From Platanthera guangdongensis (lineage: Eukaryota; Streptophyta; Magnoliopsida; Asparagales; Orchidaceae): DNA of 64,000 nt. This document shows, piece after piece, positions 63,604 through 64,000 of this stretch (position 1 is its first letter; each line of letters opens with the position of its first letter). Made by a program: the position numbers and the translations under genes. The notes under the pieces were generated by a model. That model ran no database searches, was not told the origin of the DNA, and saw only the letters and a program-made list of their open reading frames with translations. The stretch spans positions 105,363,295 to 105,427,294 of the forward strand of contig CM077159.1 in assembly GCA_039583875.1 (NCBI GenBank), read 5' to 3'.

Positions 63604-64000
63604 TTTTTGCTTGAGGAGGGTTTTCCATTGCCATTCCTCTTGGAGACTTTCTCCTTTCTTCTTTCTTTCTTGTCCCTTCTGTCCTTGTTTTTGTTTTCTG
63701 GACAGTCAGGAACAATATGCCCTGGTTTCCTGCAACCAAAGCAAACAATTTCCTTATTATTAATTGACTTATCATACCTTGACTTATTATGCTAATTGTA
63801 TGATCTCCTTCTGAAGTCCTTTCTGGCCATCTTGTAAAATCTTTTGTCCAACAGACTGAGCAGTTCATCATTGCCTGTGACTTTGTCTTCAGGCTGATCT
63901 TCAATTGCTTTGAAGGCTATTGTCTTCTCTTTTCTTGTGGCTGGTGAGGCAGCCTTCTGTTCTTCTTCTCTATTCTTAATGAGTAGCTCATAAGATTTGA
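63604..64000 (-). CDS. Gag knuckle region of SIRE-B (partial, continues outside window)
   Basis: Minus strand reading shows KEIVCFGCRKPGHIVPDC, a CCHC knuckle, then a Lys/Arg/Asp-rich stretch ending PSSSKNK at the Tekay-3 break. Upstream sequence is Gag-like (FRRRSYN, KDFTR) with a stop near 63795. The rest of gag, PBS and 5' LTR are beyond 64000. Confidence 0.75.

Larger units (their letters stand above)
45216..64000 (-). mobile_element. SIRE-B, second Ty1/copia SIRE element, split by Tekay-3, 5' end outside window
   Basis: 3' LTR 45216-46742, PPT, env-like ORF, RNase H/RT, integrase, protease and gag in SIRE order on the minus strand. Tekay-3 interrupts gag at 54568; gag resumes at 63604. 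It is a distinct family from SIRE-A: the LTR sequence and U3 motif differ. Inserted in the Tekay-2 LTR; the likely target duplication ATGTC (45211-45215) cannot be confirmed because the other end is outside. Confidence 0.9.

Overview
The window is plant nuclear DNA made entirely of nested LTR retrotransposons; I see no host gene, tRNA or rRNA. The lineages present (Ty3 Tekay/Del chromovirus, Ty3 Tat, an Athila-like element, Ty1 SIRE/Maximus), tRNA-iMet- and tRNA-Asp-type primer sites and short GT-AG introns point to a seed plant, most likely an angiosperm with a large repeat-rich genome. The species cannot be told.

Layout. The oldest layer is a decayed minus-strand Tekay element (Tekay-2), seen as pol/gag at 5382-7665 and gag N-terminus, primer site and truncated 5' LTR at 43442-45215. 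Three elements broke it. A pol-less Athila-like element (plus, 1-5381, entering from the left) lies in its RT/RNase H. A SIRE copia element (SIRE-A, minus, 7666-43441) lies in its gag. A second SIRE element (SIRE-B, minus, 45216 to beyond 64000) lies in its LTR. A third layer sits inside these. Tekay-1 (minus, 11578-20409, TSD GGTTG) is in the SIRE-A env-like gene. A 14-kb Tat element (minus, 25783-39925, TSD CTATA, LTRs identical by eye) is in SIRE-A gag. Tekay-3 (plus, 54569-63598, TSD GTTTG) is in SIRE-B gag.

How the parts work. Each full element has the usual LTR-PBS-gag-PR-(RT-RH-INT or INT-RT-RH)-PPT-LTR plan, mostly broken by stops and frameshifts. Beyond that plan, the SIRE elements carry an env-like ORF after pol. 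The Tat element carries two spliced antisense genes with their own TATA boxes, one of them with a fully open 637-codon reading frame after splicing, followed by 18 copies of a 115-bp tandem repeat. The Athila-like element has one Asn/Phe/Ser-rich zinc-knuckle ORF and a long AT-rich tail with a family of stem-loops.

Main unexpected signal. Each of these larger elements carries a dense array of its own short CpG-containing, mostly palindromic motif in the U3 part of its LTR: GTGTCGACAC in SIRE-A, TCGTCGA-N7-TCGACGA in SIRE-B, GACACG-SS-CGTGTC in the Tekays, GCGAGA in Tat. In both SIRE elements, and more loosely in Tat, the same motif array recurs in front of the accessory gene next to a separate TATA box. 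The SIRE-B motif also occurs in the U3 of Tekay-3, a different superfamily. This looks like a shared regulatory or anti-silencing logic joining LTR and accessory gene. The arrangement is seen in the sequence; the function is inference.
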